Shown: in pieces, positions 12,401-21,995 of the stretch
Layout: the number at the start of each line of letters is the position of its first letter
Position numbering within the stretch: position 1 is the stretch's first letter
Source of the DNA: Siderastrea siderea
Taxonomy: Eukaryota > Cnidaria > Anthozoa > Scleractinia > Rhizangiidae
Direction: 5' to 3'
Assembly: GCA_964030785.1 (NCBI GenBank)
Contig: OZ034968.1
Coordinates: forward strand, 57,800,899 to 57,864,898
Length of the DNA stretch: 64,000 nucleotides
Notes under the pieces: generated by a model
The model's input: only the letters and a program-made list of their open reading frames with translations
What the model was told of the DNA's origin: nothing
Databases searched by the model: none
Position numbers and translations under genes: made by a program

Positions 12401-12464
12401 TTTCACATGTGAAGAAAGCGATACGTCCAATCAGCTTCGCGTACAGCTTTCTTCACATGTGAAA
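12401..12464. promoter_or_regulatory. Inverted repeat with paired E-boxes upstream of the recombinase
   Basis: TTTCACATGTGAAGAAAGC (12,401-12,419) is repeated exactly inverted at 12,446-12,464 with a 26-bp spacer. Each arm holds the palindromic E-box CACATGTG. CCAAT sequences lie in and after it (TCCAATCAG, ACCAATCAG, GCCAATCAG), about 120-180 bp before the ATG at 12,584. It is conserved in copy 2 (49,978-50,040) and nearly so in copy 3 (60,987-61,049). Confidence 0.6.
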
Positions 12465-12583
12465 TTATAACCAATCAGCATCTACAGTGGAATCACCTAG
12501 CCAATCAGAGCAAAGCACTCAAGTGGCTTCCGAGGGGCGCGGTTTCAAAAACAGCGCCAGCTCGAAGTTTGTGTTTCGAAAAC

Positions 12584-13881
12584 ATGGCTTCGGCTTCACG
12601 TTTTGTTCCTCTGGAATTGCCTTTAGATGAGTTTATTGAGGAGCAATCAAACAAAAATAGTATACGTTGAGTAAAACAAACAGGGACGTCTCCTTGCTCA
12701 AAGAATTTTTAAGAGCGAAAGAAGTCGATCAAGAGATTGAAAACTTGGAAGCGAAGGAGCTCGATGAAGTACTGTGTGCATTTATCGTGGAAGTTAAAAA
12801 AAAGGACGGAGGAGAATACGAGCCAACAACATTGAGGTCGTTCATTTCAAGCTTCGACTGCTATTTACGAAAGAAGGGCTATCCCACAACCATCATAGAC
12901 GGACAGGAGTTCAGAAAAACAAGGCAAACACTAGTTGCAAAGCAGAAGGAATTGAAAAAGACTGGCAAAGGAAACAAGTCAAAAGCGGCCCGCGCTCTGA
13001 CTGACGACGAGGTCGATATTCTTTACGGCAAAAACATTTTGGCTCTTTCGTCTCCGGAGTCCTTATTAAACACTTTATGGTTGAACTACACCCAGCAATT
13101 TGGCCTGAGAGGATGCCAAGAGCATAGAGATATGAAGTGGGGTGACATTCAACTAAAAACCAGTGCAGATGGAGTCGAATTTCTCGAATATACCGAGCGA
13201 CAAACAAAAATAAGAAGCGGCGCCGAACCCAAAGATATTCGCGCAGTTAAACCAAAAATGTTTTCTGTCCCAGGCAGTGACAGAGCTCCTATAAAAGCCT
13301 ATCACCTGTATGCTTCCAAAAGACCAGAGCAAATGAAGTCAGACGACAGCCCGTTTTACTTGGCCATAAACTACACCAGAGTCGCCAATTCCTCAAAACC
13401 CTGGTTCAAGGCAGCGCCGATAGGCTCCAACAAATTAAATTCAATCATTAAAACCATGGCTGAAAAAGCTGTTTTGAATACAGAAAACTTGAGCAACCAC
13501 AGTGCCCGGAAGAGAATGATCCAGAAGCTGAACGGCCACCAGGTACCTCCTACTCATATTATGCAAACCTCCGGACATAAAAGCGTTCAGAGCCTCAACA
13601 ATTACAGTTCACTTTCGGAAAAACAGCAGAGGAATATATCCAACATCATGAGTGCTAGCACTTCAGCTTCAGGATTGCTGGCCATTCAAGAAACCGAGGC
13701 AGTCAGTTTGTCGACGGGAAACCAGCAATCGCCTCAGCAGGCATTATCTCTTTTCCAAGGCGCCAACATACAAGGAGGAACATTTAACATTTCGATAAAC
13801 AGTGTAAGTCAACAGAGTCCAAATTTGTCTTTGCACAGTGCGAAGCGCCGCCATTACATGATTGAATCAGACAGTGATTAG
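12584..13881 (+). pseudogene. Crypton-type tyrosine recombinase (DUF3504-like), copy 1
   Basis: The likely start is ATG 12,584 (MASASRFVPLELPLDEF), as in copies 2 and 3. Here five extra bases (AGTAT, about 12,659-12,663) shift the frame. From 12,667 a 404-codon frame is open to the stop at 13,881. Numbering from 12,667, the tyrosine-recombinase set is complete: R148 in FGLRGCQEHRDM, H278-x-x-R281 in NHSARKR, H304 in TSGHKS and nucleophile candidate Y313 in NNYSS. An N-terminal helical SAM-like part precedes it. The family includes Crypton elements and the domesticated KIAA1958/KCTD1/QRICH1-type proteins. Among the three copies this is the best preserved; only the 5-base insertion disrupts it. 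Confidence 0.85.
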
Positions 13882-14124
13882 GGACAAGCGAAAAGATACT
13901 ACTTTTTGTATTTGCGAATTCACGTGTATTTTTTTTGTTTTTACAAAACGAGCTTAATATCTCAACTTTATTCGGATTTAAAGCCGGTTTTTATTACTCC
14001 CGGTGATTTAGATCAGTCTTGAGCAGTTTGCGTATATAAGTCGTTATGGTGTAGAGAGAGAAAAATAAATCTGATTTGAAGGCTATGTTTAATTCTCGTT
14101 ACATCTATAATAAACAAATTACAG

Positions 14125-14261
14125 CATAGAAAGTGCTTTGTACGGATTTTTATTCACTCGTTGCAAAACTTTGGAAAACTCACTTGTACGCTGCGCTCAC
14201 TGGTTCGTTTTCCAAAGTTTTGCAACTCGTGAATAAAAATCCGTACGTCGCACTTTCTATG
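14125..14261. mobile_element. 137-bp foldback MITE
   Basis: CATAGAAAGTGC at the left and GCACTTTCTATG at the right close a hairpin. The arms share GTACGGATTTTTATTCAC and GTTGCAAAACTTTGGAAAAC. The loop region contains CGCTGCGC. It resembles in plan the hairpin at 59,879-60,010. Confidence 0.75.
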
Positions 14262-15480
14262 AATTATAAGTAATCTGTATGTATTTTTTAATATGAATTT
14301 AGCTTACTTTGTGTTTCATCCGACTGACTCGTTTTCCCGATGACTAACTAATAACTTTGAAACTCAACATCAAGTAAAAGCAATAAATATGATCCAAAGG
14401 CAATCCAGAAAAGTTAGAAACGGAGAGCTGTAGGAAGTGCGGTGAGAGAGGATCCTTGCGTCACCACATCTAGGGGGTGGAGGCATACCCTCCTCCCCCC
14501 CTTCCCTGAAAACTTAGAAATCTAATTTCTCTGAAATGATATTTCCTGCATTGAAAATTGAACTACTTACTACAAAAAACACACACACATAACAGGGAGG
14601 AAAACAAAACAGCAGCTTTGATTTGTATGAAATTTAAACGGATTGTAAAGTATTTTTAAACAATTATCCTGCGAAATCGCACGGAATACCACCAGATTCT
14701 TAGCCGACGTAGGCCGAGTTGGCTAAATCAGGGGATATTCCGGAAGATTGAGCAGGGTAATTGCTTTATTATTCAACAAATTCACATCAGTACTATTTAC
14801 AAAATGAGAAAAAACAAGGGTTCTATGATGAAAACGCATAAAACAAGCAAGAGTGGATTTAATAGCGGAGCCCGCTCGCTAGGGCGTCAGCGGAGCACCA
14901 TTGCTAAGGAAATTTGGTAACCTATGAAGCCAAGAAATTTTGGTAGTGACGTAACAGTCACGTGACCGTCCGTCCGTCCATCCACAACACAGGGTCACCA
15001 ATATGAAGTGGCATACACTGGATCTAACCCTGTGCTGAATCCCCTGTTTTTGGCGCGAAATCGCATGGTGACCCGCGTTGTAGCAAAACAAGCAAACACA
15101 ACAAAATTCAAAAACAAATTTGTTAATGGCAAAAAAGTTCAAAAGAATACTCAGTTGTCTTTTTGGTGGGAGGCGGAAAGTTCAATTTAGGCAAAAAAAA
15201 ATTCGGCGATAAAGTTCGGGAGAAAAGTTCAAATTTGCCTTGTCGGTTCTATTGGGAACTCGGTCCGCACACCTGTTGAGTTCGCAGCATTTCGCAGCAG
15301 TTTCGACGCCAAATATGGCACAGCTAGTGTTTTGTTGTTTTTTTTTTCTGTCCACAACAACGATAGTTTTTACGGCCGTCCGAACACATCTTGCTAGGAA
15401 AAACTCCAGTATTTTCATGTTGATAGGCAGGTTGTCACGAAGAAAGAAATAAGTAGTAAAATTAACATCTAAGACAATTA
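14262..15480. other. Anonymous sequence
   Basis: No coding frame, RNA gene or obvious repeat structure is supportable here. There is a GC-richer patch at 14,470-14,520 and short A/T runs. Confidence 0.4.
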
Positions 15481-15483
15481 TAA

Positions 15484-15590
15484 ACGCTCATGGCCTAGTG
15501 GACTAATCGCCAGCCTACGACGCCGTCGAGCCGAGTTCGGGTCCCAGCGAGGACATGAAGTTTTTTTCTTTTTTCTTTTTGTAATTTAAC
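15484..15590 (+). mobile_element. tRNA-derived SINE-like fragment
   Basis: TGGCCTAGTGGACTAATCG resembles a Pol III A box, and GAGTTCGGGTCCC about 40 bases later resembles a B box with one departure from consensus. A T-rich tail follows. It does not fold as a normal tRNA with a clear anticodon arm, so a SINE head is more likely than a gene. Confidence 0.4.
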
Positions 15591-15890
15591 GACTAATTGA
15601 ATGAGAGTATTTTCACACATTAATGAGTGCCGGCAAAAAAGCACACACACACGGCACAAGAAAAAACAAAACCAAAGAGGGGCTTCCTTTTCTCGCCTCC
15701 CCTCCCCCTCCCTGCTCCTTCCATCAGTGGTTCGCTCGCCCCAATTTTCGCGCTGCCAAAAAGTGAAAAATGCCTTGAACGGGCGCAAAACCTACGGAAA
15801 CGCTTGCTACGCAGGCTACCGCTTTTAGGCTTGGCTAAATCTATATATTATCATGTACAGCAAACAAATACCAAAGCAACATTGCAAGTG

Positions 15891-16193
15891 ATTCGCGCCT
15901 ATGCGTGAAGGCGTTACTTGAGTCGAAGATTAGCCAGGGATTTGAAGGTTTTGAAGATTTTATTTGTACTGGACTTTACGGCTTTGTTCCTTCATCGATC
16001 AGTTCGGGAACCGTCCGTTGTTACAATCGTAGTCAAAATTTGTTTTCTATAAATCCTTGAAATCCCACATCGACGACTGACCAACGAAATGTGTCCGTTG
16101 AAGAAGTGAAACTTGTTCTTTTTAAAATTCTTATCACTTAATGTCACCTGACCTTATATTTCCCGCCTCACTAAGTCGAGGCGATAACTGACA
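15891..16193 (-). repeat. Candidate 3' LTR piece of the BEL/Pao element
   Basis: About 303 bp here is nearly identical to 38,999-39,303, in the same orientation. On the minus strand the segment begins TGTCAGTTATCGCC, a normal LTR-type TG start, and lies just downstream of the integrase end. The match stops abruptly at 15,891, so the LTR is truncated or interrupted. LTR identity is inferred from position and repetition. Confidence 0.5.
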
Positions 16194-16364
16194 ATATGGA
16201 AATGTTACGGAATTGTTTGCACAAAATGCAAATCACTCCGCCCCAGTGCGGAAATTAGGTTTAATTAATTATACCTAATTGAGCAACGACTATAAATGTA
16301 ATAGCGTTCAATAATAAGAAACGTCAGAAAATAGCATGTTTATTGCTTCTGGGAACTAGCTTAA

Positions 16365-16592
16365 TTAGGAAACTTCTGCATCTAGTTCCTCCTTGGTTGC
16401 TAGGAGACACAACTTGTGGATTGGCCTGTCGTATTCACCATCCTGGGTCTTGATTCTGGCCTTTCTGAACAAGCCATCCTTTCCTGGATACGTGACAATG
16501 ATACGCGCCAACTTCCACTGAGACCTTTTGTGGTTCTGATCCAACTCCAAAACTAGATCATCAACGTGAACATTTTCCCTGGTTCGGAACCA
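16365..16592 (-). pseudogene. BEL/Pao pol C-terminus (DUF5641-like)
   Basis: The minus frame encodes a short domain with WKLARIIVTYPGKDGLFRKA and a terminal LCLLATKEELDAE. This matches the DUF5641 tail that follows the integrase in BEL/Pao elements. It is out of frame with the integrase, which ends at 16,593. Confidence 0.75.
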
Positions 16593-17750
16593 CTAGTTTC
16601 GTGGTAACAGATTTGGCGCGAAGTATCGCATCCAGCATTTCCAGAATTCATTGACTCGATCTTGTGTGCTTCTCAGAAGATGTCTGGGGTTGATCCTTTC
16701 TTCGGGTTCTGGTTGAGGTAGTGGAAGATGATGACCTATAAGAATATCGTTCGGTGTGATGGGGGGACTTTCCCAGATGTCATTGGAACTTGGATACAGA
16801 GGACGTCCATTGATGATGTAGTTTGTCTCTGACAGAAATGTTCTCCATTGCTCTTCTGTAAAGGCTTGGTTCTTGCACGTAGCATTGAGACTTTGTCTGA
16901 CAGACTTGATGAGAGTTTCCACGACGCCATTTTGATGACTTGCATGAGGTATGTTCCATTGCCACTTGAAATCGCAACAGAAATCCTCAGGTAGAACACT
17001 TTGAATCTTGGGAATGTTCCAGCTCTGCATAATTTCCTTTAAGTAACCTTGCGCACCTACAAAGTTTGTTCCACGGTCGGACCAACAAACACTCGGGTGG
17101 TCACGCAAGCTCGCGAAACGACGGAACGCCATCAGAAAAGCATCAGATGTCTTGTCGTTTACAAGTTCTAAGTGAACTGCCCTTGTTGTCATGCAGGTGA
17201 ATATTACTACTTGAGCTTCTTTCAGAGTCTTCCGATTGAGTTTAATATGCAAGGGACCAAACATGTCAATGGCGGTGTTGGAAAAGGGAGGGAAACCTGC
17301 TGCCACTCGTAAAGATGGGATCTGCCCCATTAGCTGGTCCAGCGGTTTTTTGCGAAGTTTCCTGCAGGTGATGCACTTTGAAGTGAGGGCTTTGGACATG
17401 CTGCGGACTCCTATAATCCAGTATTTCCTCCTGGCTTCATGGATTAAACTCTTGTATCCACAATGTCCACGCTTGTCGTGCAGGTGGCGCAGTAACAGCT
17501 TGACAAGTAGATGGTCGCGTGGTAGGATAACGGGGTTTCTCATCTTCGAGTCGTCCATGAGCGCGAAGTAGTCCGTTTTCGTCCAGGTTTGGAATTAATT
17601 TCTTGTCAATGACAGAGGGATCTAAGTGTAGTTGACTCCACTTGAAGAGTTGATTCTCAGATTCTTTTAATTCTTGTACGGTGATGGGGCCTGTCTTCGC
17701 ATTCTTTTTACTGGCATTTTGAACGAAACGGCGAACGTAAGCGAGTGTTT
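16593..17750 (-). pseudogene. BEL/Pao integrase
   Basis: The minus-strand frame 17,558-16,593 contains the zinc-binding HHCC region (HLHDKRGHCGYKS...CITCRKLR), then a DDE integrase core: AIDMFGPLHI carries the first D, WSDRGTNFVGA the second, and NGVVETLIKSVR the E region. The upstream residues (GPITVQELKESENQLFKWSQ, near 17,690-17,630) belong to the same polyprotein but in another frame, so at least one frameshift lies near 17,555. It would insert element cDNA into the genome; this copy cannot. Confidence 0.88.
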
Positions 17751-18696
17751 ATCGTATCTTTGGAAATGTTGAGCAGGTCTTCAGTAATTGGTGAAGAATG
17801 GGGTTATCTTCTGACTTGACTCGCTCTAGTTTGACGTTGATTTCTGCTGTGGCTGTTTCGTGTTTTATAGCGTTAACTTCTGCTATGGTTGCTTCGTGTT
17901 TGATGGGCATGTTAGTCTTCTCGGAGGTTTTTGTTTCCATTACGACTTCAGTCTCTTCTCCACGAATACTTTGGTCTTCAATTTGAAACTTGGGCCATTC
18001 GGGTTCGGGCAAGTGGAGGAAAGAGGGTCCCTCTAGCCAATCTGTAAGTCGTGATGGTTCGGTTCCTCTGGTAAGAATGTCAGCGGGATTACTCTTCGAC
18101 CTTATGTAACGGAAGTCATCCACTCCGACAGTTTCATGGATCTCTGCTACTCTCGCTGATACGAAAGGTTTAAATTGCCGTGGTGGGGTCCTTATCCAAG
18201 ACAAGACGGTAGAGGAGTCCACCCAGAAGATTCGTTTGCAATCTTGGATGTTCGCGAACTGCAGTGACGTTCTGCAAGTATCATACATCCTTGCAAGTGT
18301 TAAACAACCCATGAGCTCCAGTCTCGGGATCGTCTTCTTTTTCAACGGGGCAACGAAGGACTTGATCAGGACAGGGACGCACTTGTAACTTCCATTCTTT
18401 AACTCCCATCGGAGGAAAATGACTGCACCGTACGCTTTCTCGCCACCATCACAGAATCCCTGGACTTGCGGTACCCCAACTGCATGACTTGGTTTCAACT
18501 TTCGATCGCATTCGAACGCAAGGAGATGATTCATGGTTTGCACATTTTCCATCCACTTCCTTTGAATGCTCGCTGGCAGGATCTCGTCCCAGCTATCGCC
18601 TGAACTCCACAGTTCTTGTAAGCCGATTCTAAATTTATTGCTACGGGTAACACAAGACCAATGGGGTCCCATAATTTGCCAACAAGACCTAAGCAT
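17749..18696 (-). pseudogene. BEL/Pao RNase H and Peptidase_A17 region
   Basis: The frame holds the connection region, an RNase H-like segment (GFCDGGEKAYGAVIF with its first acidic residue; WVDSSTVLSWI; SKSNPADILTRGTE) and a repetitive lysine/glutamate-rich spacer before the integrase. All are characteristic of BEL/Pao pol. A one-base loss near 18,620 shifts it relative to the reverse transcriptase. Confidence 0.85.
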
Positions 18697-19264
18697 CGTC
18701 TCTTTGTCAGGACATCGGTCAGGCCAAGGTCGTTCTTTTTCAGGGTAAACTTGTCTGTCTGTTTATCCCATCGTAGACCCAGTAGATCTGTTGACCGTTC
18801 ATCGTTAGATTGGTCGATTTCTGTCTGGTTAGAATGCCAAGTTTTAATCTGGAAGTGGCCTTTCTCGAGGATGGCGTCAATGTCGTTGATAATCTGCTCA
18901 GCTTTTGCTGCAGTTGCTCTGGACCCACCGATATCATCCACGTACGCATGGTCTTGAAGTTCCTTTGCAGCTTCCAGGAACTCAGCTTGCGATAACTTTG
19001 CCAGAGTATTGATGGCGTTAGTTGCTATGTCGGGAGCTGGTTTATCACCAAAGTTCAATCTGAGCCATTGATACACAGTTGGTGAATCATTTGTCTTACT
19101 TCTCCACAGGAACCTGTGATAAACTTGATCGTCAGGATGCACCAAGACTTGATTAAACATTTTGCGCACATCACCAGTGAATGCCACTTCGTTCCATCGC
19201 CATGCTGCCAGTACATCGAAGAGGCTGTTGATGAAGTTAGGACCTTTCTCGAGATAATCGTTAA
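18531..19264 (-). pseudogene. BEL/Pao reverse transcriptase, C-terminal part
   Basis: The frame from about 19,260 contains FTGDVRKMFNQV (palm block with catalytic D), LRLNFGDKPAPDIA and the catalytic HAYVDDIGGS. It begins exactly at the TTAA (19,261-19,264) where the Kolobok element is inserted. The N-terminal part of the same domain ends at 32,145. Joining the two across one TTAA keeps the frame open (...DGLSL/NDYLEKGPNF...). Confidence 0.9.
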
Positions 19265-19446
19265 GGGGAAACTATCCCGACAATGCGCACGCGCGAACGT
19301 CATCTGTTATCTTTCAAAAAAAACAATAGAACTGTCAGATTGACGCCACAACATTACCCGCGGCCCGCGCGGTGATTTGCTATGTACATCCTCCATTTTA
19401 AACATTTGCTCGCGTTCTAGCCTCAAAAGTTCGAAAGGAAAGTAAA

Positions 19447-20969
19447 ATGCAATCTCAACAAGACGAGGGCGTCGAAGAGGTTAGTCAAACATTTTGTTAT
19501 GATTCCAATGCTCTTTCCTTTTCATCGATTGCTTGTTTGGTTGATTTTGTCGGCCGCGGTTTTGTAGGAAGAACTGTCATGTCGTTGCAAGTCAACGTGC
19601 TCCACCAAGTCAGGAAGGAAGCGTGTCGGTTGTCCTTGTAAAACTGCAAACCAACAATGTACTGCCCAGTGTAGCTGCGGAACACGGCAAAAGCCATGCA
19701 AGAACAAGGCCACGGTAAGTCTACGGCTCATAATAACCGTCCTCAGTAAGATTATGTCTGAATCGCGGAAATTTACACGAATCGTCGGAAACTGTTATAA
19801 GTTATTCTATCCTAGTCCACAAAAATACACTATAGAGATCACAAATATACCGTTGTCATTCTCACAGACTGAACCTGAACGAAGAGAACCAGATAGGGCG
19901 TCAGAGGACCGAGAAAGAGATCTGGAAAACCAAAGAGTAAAGGTCAGTGAATTTCACACGTGTTGAATAATGTAAACAAAGAAGCTCTCGTTTCCTACAT
20001 ACATTCTGTATTCGATATTTTCTCCTGAAAAAGCGCACTTTATGTCGATCAACGTTAAAATCCTCAGCTAATTATAATTTCAGCAGTCCATTTTACGAAT
20101 ATGCTGATAATTTCTGATCTACGAATATTGAACAGCCTTTTTCCCGCCAGAATGCTACTGTTATTCATCATGCGAGGTTAGACCATTTCGAACCGTTGCA
20201 AGTTTGCTTCACTAGGTAATATAACCGATATTCTGAAAAAAAAAATATATGAAGTTGCCTTCTCTCGAAACCTAGGCTGTCATGACCCTTCCTAATTCTA
20301 AATCCAACAATCCAACAATTTGTTTGGGTCTTTAGGAATTCATCCATACCTTAGACGAAGAGATGGCCAAAAAACTTGCAATTAGAGCACTACAAAGGGG
20401 CGTTGGAAGTATGGATTTTATAGACATGCTCCTCATAATGGAAGATCCAGATGAGTCAAGTGACGAGTCCAATACTACCCCCCTGGCCACCTCTCTTGAA
20501 CCCTCCACATCTACTTCGGGGTCATCTCCTATAGCTCACGGTCATCAGCTTACCCCACTGGCTTCAAATGCAGTTATCCCTCGACCAACTTCTTCCCTGG
20601 AAAATTCACCACAGCCTGTGCCTGAATGGTGTAAATGTGGACAGTGTAGAACCATGCCACAGGAAATCGAAAACAAGTGTTGCAAACAGCGGACCTGCGT
20701 TTCTTTGAGTAGGAGATTCCAGAATCAAACTGTGTCTGGACGCAGAGTACCTTCAGCTCAGTTTAAGAAACACTGCAGATGTCAGAAATGATCGTGATGA
20801 TAATAGTAGCAGGGCTTTTCGCAAGGCTGCCTATCGTCATTTCATACTTGACAAGTATGGCTACTTAAGAAAGAACAAGAGAAAGGTTTGCCCATCTTGT
20901 TGTGTGTTGTCCATCCGACGGCACTACCCTTCTGCGACAGGGGTATACATGGGCTTTAGATCTCACTGA
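19447..20969 (+). CDS. Kolobok accessory gene: CXC domain plus P2X7-like ballast domain
   Basis: Four exons by splice signals, all phase 0: 19,447-19,479, 19,568-19,714 (donor GTAAGT), 19,868-19,942 and 20,336-20,969. Exon 2 encodes a cysteine-rich stretch (SCRCKSTCSTKSG, VGCPCKTANQQC, CSCGTRQKPCKNK) like tesmin/TSO1 CXC domains. Exon 3 is charged. Exon 4 has a helical start, a Ser/Pro-rich linker, WCKCGQCRTMP...CC, then, after a one-base frame change near 20,715-20,735, RNTADVRNDR, SSRAFRKAAYRHFIL, CPSCCV and RRHYPSATGVYMGF. Those blocks are the hallmark of the P2X7 receptor ballast domain. No membrane segment is present. Predicted length is about 295 residues. CXC domains usually bind DNA; a role here is unknown. 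The frameshift may be decay or an allele. Confidence 0.75.
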
Positions 20970-21995
20970 CTGTCCAGATTATGGTTAGCTATTCATTTGC
21001 TTCAAGTTACTCTTTCTTGGGATCCATTAGATGGCACAATTACTTACACAGATGTCAAGTGTGTACATTCAATTCACATATTGGGTGTATGTATTCAACA
21101 CATTGTGTGGCAATTCAATAAATGGGCCTGGTGAGGAGGACAACTGTAGTTCAAAATATCAAAATGGTGGGCTTGCCATTAGCCATTTCACAGTTGTATT
21201 AGCGAACTGGCCTTTGGTAGCGAGGCTTGAGTTGACTTTGTTTCGACACAATCCTTATTGCTTTTCATATAAAGATGTATTCTTGTTGAAATAAATGAGC
21301 GAACGTGATATACACATAAAAAGCAAGGTCTGTACATCAAAACAAAGTCATTTCCAGCCTTGTTTCCTCTAAAAGGCCAGGTCACTAAGCACACTGATAA
21401 TTTTTTACACTACAATTGTCTGTCACTTCTGAACAGTGGAGAACCCCAACCATTTTTTTTTAGAGTTCCCGTATTTCTTCTGATTCTTGAAGGAATAAGC
21501 GCAAGTGACTTGGAGCAAGTCTAAGCTTTAACCCAATGTTGCTATTTATGAGACCACAGGAAATAATGTACAAAGAAAAAAATGCCTGGTTGTGTTTATG
21601 GTGCCTGAGAACATATATCTGAATGTTTAAGAATTGTTACAGGTAGCTTTTAATTTGCCTGATCGAGTTGTTTCCAATAACCCATGATACAAACCGATTT
21701 ACAGCTGTATTGCAACAATTTGTTGCATACAAAAATAAACAAAAGGAAACACTGTCATCCAATTTTCCTAGTTATTTCCATTTCATGGGCTATGTAAAAG
21801 CAATCTACAGGATACAGGTAGTTACACATGACAAATAAAATTGCAAATGAAAGTTTCAAATGAATGAATTCTAACAATTATTATGTGTCCTTCCCAGAGG
21901 AAGACACTTGTATTATGTGTCTTTTTTTATATGGATGCCATTACAATAACCTATTTGCACATTACATTCAGAAAATTTAATTGAATTTAATAAAT
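20970..21995. other. Region between the two convergent Kolobok genes
   Basis: This is presumed 3' untranslated and spacer sequence. AATAAA-type signals for the plus gene occur near 21,115 and 21,287. No coding frame or repeat is supportable. Confidence 0.4.

Larger units (their letters stand above)
8786..14100. mobile_element. Crypton-bearing repeat unit, copy 1
   Basis: This ~5.3-kb stretch recurs, with small indels, at 45,980-51,441 plus 56,512-56,690 (copy 2) and 56,692-61,652 (copy 3). A short start-only piece lies at 42,360-42,620. It holds a 150-bp tandem pair, a possible upstream exon, a promoter-like palindrome and the recombinase gene. Copy 1 lacks about 420 bases near 10,640 that copies 2 and 3 share. 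True ends are not fixed: the left side starts close to the (GATT)n tract and the right side fades after 14,000. Confidence 0.7.

Noticed and set aside
15484..15556. Possible tRNA gene
   Set aside because: A- and B-box-like motifs are present, but no proper anticodon arm or acceptor pairing; a SINE head is more likely.
15495..15908. Overlapping open frames of 75-97 codons on both strands
   Set aside because: Low-complexity composition (C/T-rich patch), no conserved motif, and opposite strands equally open.
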